From Paracamarosporium sp. OC-R06-R3 (Eukaryota > Ascomycota > Dothideomycetes > Pleosporales > Didymosphaeriaceae), in NCBI GenBank assembly GCA_019828545.1, contig JACVRA010000161.1:124001-188000 (forward strand): a stretch of 64,000 bases of DNA. Reading direction: 5' to 3'. The position numbers and the translations under genes are program-made. Below, one piece after another: positions 62,501-64,000 of the stretch (within the stretch, counting starts at the first letter, position 1; each line of letters begins with the position of its first letter). The notes under the pieces were generated by a model, which saw only the letters and a list, made by a program, of their open reading frames with translations, did no database searches and was not told the DNA's origin.

Positions 62501-64000
62501 ATCACTTACAGGCTGACAAGACCATCAAACACGCTGTTGTTCTGATGCCTAAGTCTGGTGCGGCAAAGAGGAAACTCACAGCTGTTGTGTCGCTCCATCA
62601 GATGCCACTCGATGTTGACACCCATGACAAGCCATGGAACACACCGCTAAGCCACGCAGATATTCTTCAACAGATCTCCATCGCAAAAGAAAGACTTTCA
62701 AACCTGGTCCCTGCCTACATGGTTCCATCGTTGTGGATGGCTGTTCCTCGTGTTCCTGCTTTAGCCTCGGCGAAACTTGACAGAAAGCAGGTGGCAGCAT
62801 GGCTTGGGGAAATCGATGAAGGAACGTATCGTAAGATCTTGGATACAGAGAACAGCATAGAACCGGCTATGCCAGCCTCCGATGCGGTAATGAGGATGCA
62901 AGGTATTTGGGCAAAGGTGCTCAATATGCCCGTTGACAAGATGAAACCAAACAAATCATGGCTCTGTAAGTTGGAAGATTGGATTCTGAAATTAACCAAC
63001 ACTAATCGATTCTAGCGCTTGGTGGTGACTCGATCACAGCAATGCAACTCCTGGCGCGGTGCAGGAAAGAAGGCATCAACCTGACGTTGAATCAAGTGCT
63101 TAGGAGTAAATCGCTGGCTCATCTTGCAGAAAGCGTTGGAGCTTCTATCGCGTTTGAGACTGGAGAGGAAAAGACCGACAAACCATTTGCAACCTCTCCA
63201 ATCCAACGCTTCTACTTCCAAAGATTGGGTAACGACACGAACGCCCAATTCAACCAGTCGTTCACGTTACGATTGGCTCGCAAAACGGATCCTTCTAAGT
63301 TGAAGAGTGCCCTTGATGCGATAGTTCGTTGTCATTCGATGCTCCGCGCAAGGTTCTTACAGGATACGAATGGTGAATGGCTTCAGACAATTCCGGGAAA
63401 TACCTCGGAAGCGTACGCGTTGGACGTTCATAATGGCGTCTCACTTTCCGACCTCCCTACAATCATCTCGAAAACTCAACAGAGTTTGAATATCCTCAAT
63501 GGACCAGTCTTTGCAGCTGTGCTATTCAACACGCGAACAGAAGAACAAGTGTTGTTCCTCACAGCCCATCACCTCGTCATTGATGTTGTGAGCTGGCGAA
63601 TCATTCTGGAAGATTTGGAAGAGTCCCTCACGTCTCCAGTACCAATTGAACTACAAAAAGGGCTTTCGTTTGCATCCTGGAACGAGAAGCAGGCATTGCA
63701 CGCTACGGATCTAACTCAGCGTGAGGCCATCAAGAAGCAAATACCCCATGCTGAACCTGCCAACTTGACGTTCTGGGGCCTCGATGAACGTCCTAATGTC
63801 TATAGTGATGTCGAACGTGAGTTATTTTTGCTGGACGAAAAAGTGTCTGCAATGGCACTAGACAATCACAGTGCATTGCGCACTGATGTGATTGATCTTT
63901 TCTTGTCAGCAATCGTGCACTCTTTCTCGCGGGTCTTTGTCACACGCAAGACACCGACCATTTTTAACGAGACACATGGTCGTGAACCATGGGAATTCAG
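43965..64000 (+). CDS. Multimodular NRPS, alternating D/L architecture, right end cut
   Basis: Seventeen exons join in frame: 43965-44447, 44490-44914, 44965-45017, 45148-45760, 45810-46149, 46196-47018, 47074-47954, 48009-50370, 50430-50906, 50962-51029, 51079-54327, 54383-58009, 58068-58680, 58731-59635, 59682-61808, 61858-62965 and 63016 to the edge, at least 6379 residues. Order: C remnant (1-200), A1-T1-E1, C1-A2-T2, C2-A3-T3-E2, C3-A4-T4, C4-A5-T5-E3 (cut). All five carriers have GGDS with the phosphopantetheine serine at about 811, 2347, 3430, 4979 and 6057. All A domains keep the A10 lysine (GKLDRK, AKMDRK or similar). E domains keep HHLVID..SW and N-E-x-HGREP. The enzyme builds a peptide on thiolated carriers in the cytosol, with D residues at positions 1, 3 and 5. 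At least one more C-A-T and a terminal C domain are expected beyond the window. NPS4/NRPS4-type hexamodular synthetases are the closest known layout. Confidence 0.95.
44690..48260 (+). other. NRPS module 1: A1-T1-E1 (starter, D-residue)
   Basis: A1 spans residues about 228-746 with TSGTTGQPK, NGYGPSE, YLTGD and GRKDNQVKYHGQRIEL; its pocket residues by GrsA alignment are D-S-L-C-V-M-G-V-A. T1 (777-843) has LGGDSISAMQ. E1 (860-1290) has AHHLVIDLVSW, NEGHGREPW and FNYLGQYQ, so it should be active. Three introns interrupt A1: after the GGA of motif A2, before the YGPSE motif, and after GRKDNQV. Confidence 0.88.
48285..51715 (+). other. NRPS module 2: C1-A2-T2 (L-residue)
   Basis: C1 (residues about 1298-1750) follows an E domain and carries SHAIMDG in place of HHxxxDG. 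A2 (1765-2282) has FTSGSTGRPKG and GQYGPSE, with pocket residues D-N-E-D-G-G-Q-V-N; two acidic residues in the pocket hint at a basic or polar side chain, with low confidence. T2 (2309-2382) has LGGDSIGAMRL and the IFAQPRLADMA helix. No E domain follows. Confidence 0.88.
51770..56340 (+). other. NRPS module 3: C2-A3-T3-E2 (D-residue)
   Basis: C2 (residues about 2405-2842) follows a plain carrier and carries HHAIYDGWS. A3 (2849-3364) has FTSGSTGKPKG and NGYGPTE, with pocket residues D-A-I-C-L-V-G-A-I. T3 (3394-3464) has LGGDSIAAMQ. E2 (3480-3907) has AHHLVIDVVSW, NEGHGREPFD and FNYLGRMQ, so it should be active. One intron follows GRKDNQ in A3. Confidence 0.88.
56385..59810 (+). other. NRPS module 4: C3-A4-T4 (L-residue)
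   Basis: C3 (residues about 3925-4360) follows an E domain and carries SHAICDG. A4 (4375-4916) has FTSGTTGKPKG, FDASCVEI and AYGPTE, with pocket residues D-A-V-L-V-G-A-V-I. T4 (4941-5012) has LGGDSVAAMRL, split by an intron just before the RLGGDS motif. Introns in A4 lie after GAAY and before AYGPTE, the same places as in A1. No E domain follows. Confidence 0.87.
59860..64000 (+). other. NRPS module 5: C4-A5-T5-E3 (D-residue, E3 cut)
   Basis: C4 (residues about 5032-5462) follows a plain carrier and carries HHALYDGWS. A5 (5477-5993) has YTSGSTGVPKG and NAYGPTE, with pocket residues D-V-M-C-A-A-A-V-I, and it has AADP where the other four A domains have GEA. T5 (about 6023-6090) has SLGGDSITAMQ, split by an intron before the motif. 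E3 begins near residue 6106 with AHHLVIDVVSW and NETHGREPW and continues past the window end. Confidence 0.87.

Noticed and set aside
43965..64000. Identity as the HC-toxin synthetase HTS1
   Set aside because: HTS1 has four modules. This protein shows at least five modules with E domains in modules 1, 3 and 5, so the architecture does not fit.

Overview
The window reads as the nuclear genome of a filamentous ascomycete (Pezizomycotina). Its genes carry many short GT-AG introns (mostly 42 to 60 bp, a few longer), encode fungal-only families (WSC-domain peroxidase, fungal rhodopsin-domain 7TM protein, secreted muconate-cyclase-like lactonase), and end in a giant multimodular nonribosomal peptide synthetase (NRPS). 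A Dothideomycete is plausible but the sequence alone does not prove it. Exon joins below were derived by hand from reading frame, splice consensus and family similarity.

Left part (1-34400), ordinary genome: a secreted heme peroxidase with three WSC domains (423-3096, +); a seven-helix rhodopsin-domain protein (6273-7893, +); a HAD phosphatase (10671-11597, -); a small Cys-rich protein (12241-12884, +); a secreted beta-propeller lactonase (13100-14392, -); a protein kinase (14648-17158, -); a pyridoxamine-phosphate-oxidase-like flavoprotein (18038-18883, +); a VIT/VWA protein with FG-type repeats and a 34-residue glutamine tract (19078-22860, -); the tRNA pseudouridine synthase Deg1/Pus3 (23678-25498, +); an RS-rich protein ending in a Hub1 ubiquitin-like domain (25775-26506, -); the GPI-anchor subunit PIG-H (26699-27433, +); the U5 snRNP protein Dib1/Dim1 (27627-28181, -); an RWD protein with a Prp3-C-like domain (28565-29452, +); and an unrecognised membrane protein (30019-31214, +). 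Three of these lie within 4 kb and relate to the spliceosomal tri-snRNP (Hub1-like, Dib1, Prp3-C-like).

Right part (34401-64000), a secondary-metabolite locus: an 18-exon ABCC (MRP-type) transporter of about 1490 residues on the minus strand, then 4.1 kb without a recognisable gene, then an NRPS on the plus strand that runs off the right edge. The visible NRPS (17 exons, at least 6379 residues) reads: C-domain remnant, A-T-E, C-A-T, C-A-T-E, C-A-T, C-A-T-E (last E cut). Modules 1, 3 and 5 epimerise and modules 2 and 4 do not. The protein therefore looks like a tandemly repeated two-module unit that makes an alternating D/L peptide of at least five, probably six, residues. The divergently transcribed transporter is the natural candidate exporter. 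The combination recalls fungal hexamodular NRPSs of the NPS4/NRPS4 kind, but orthology is an inference. The product is unknown.
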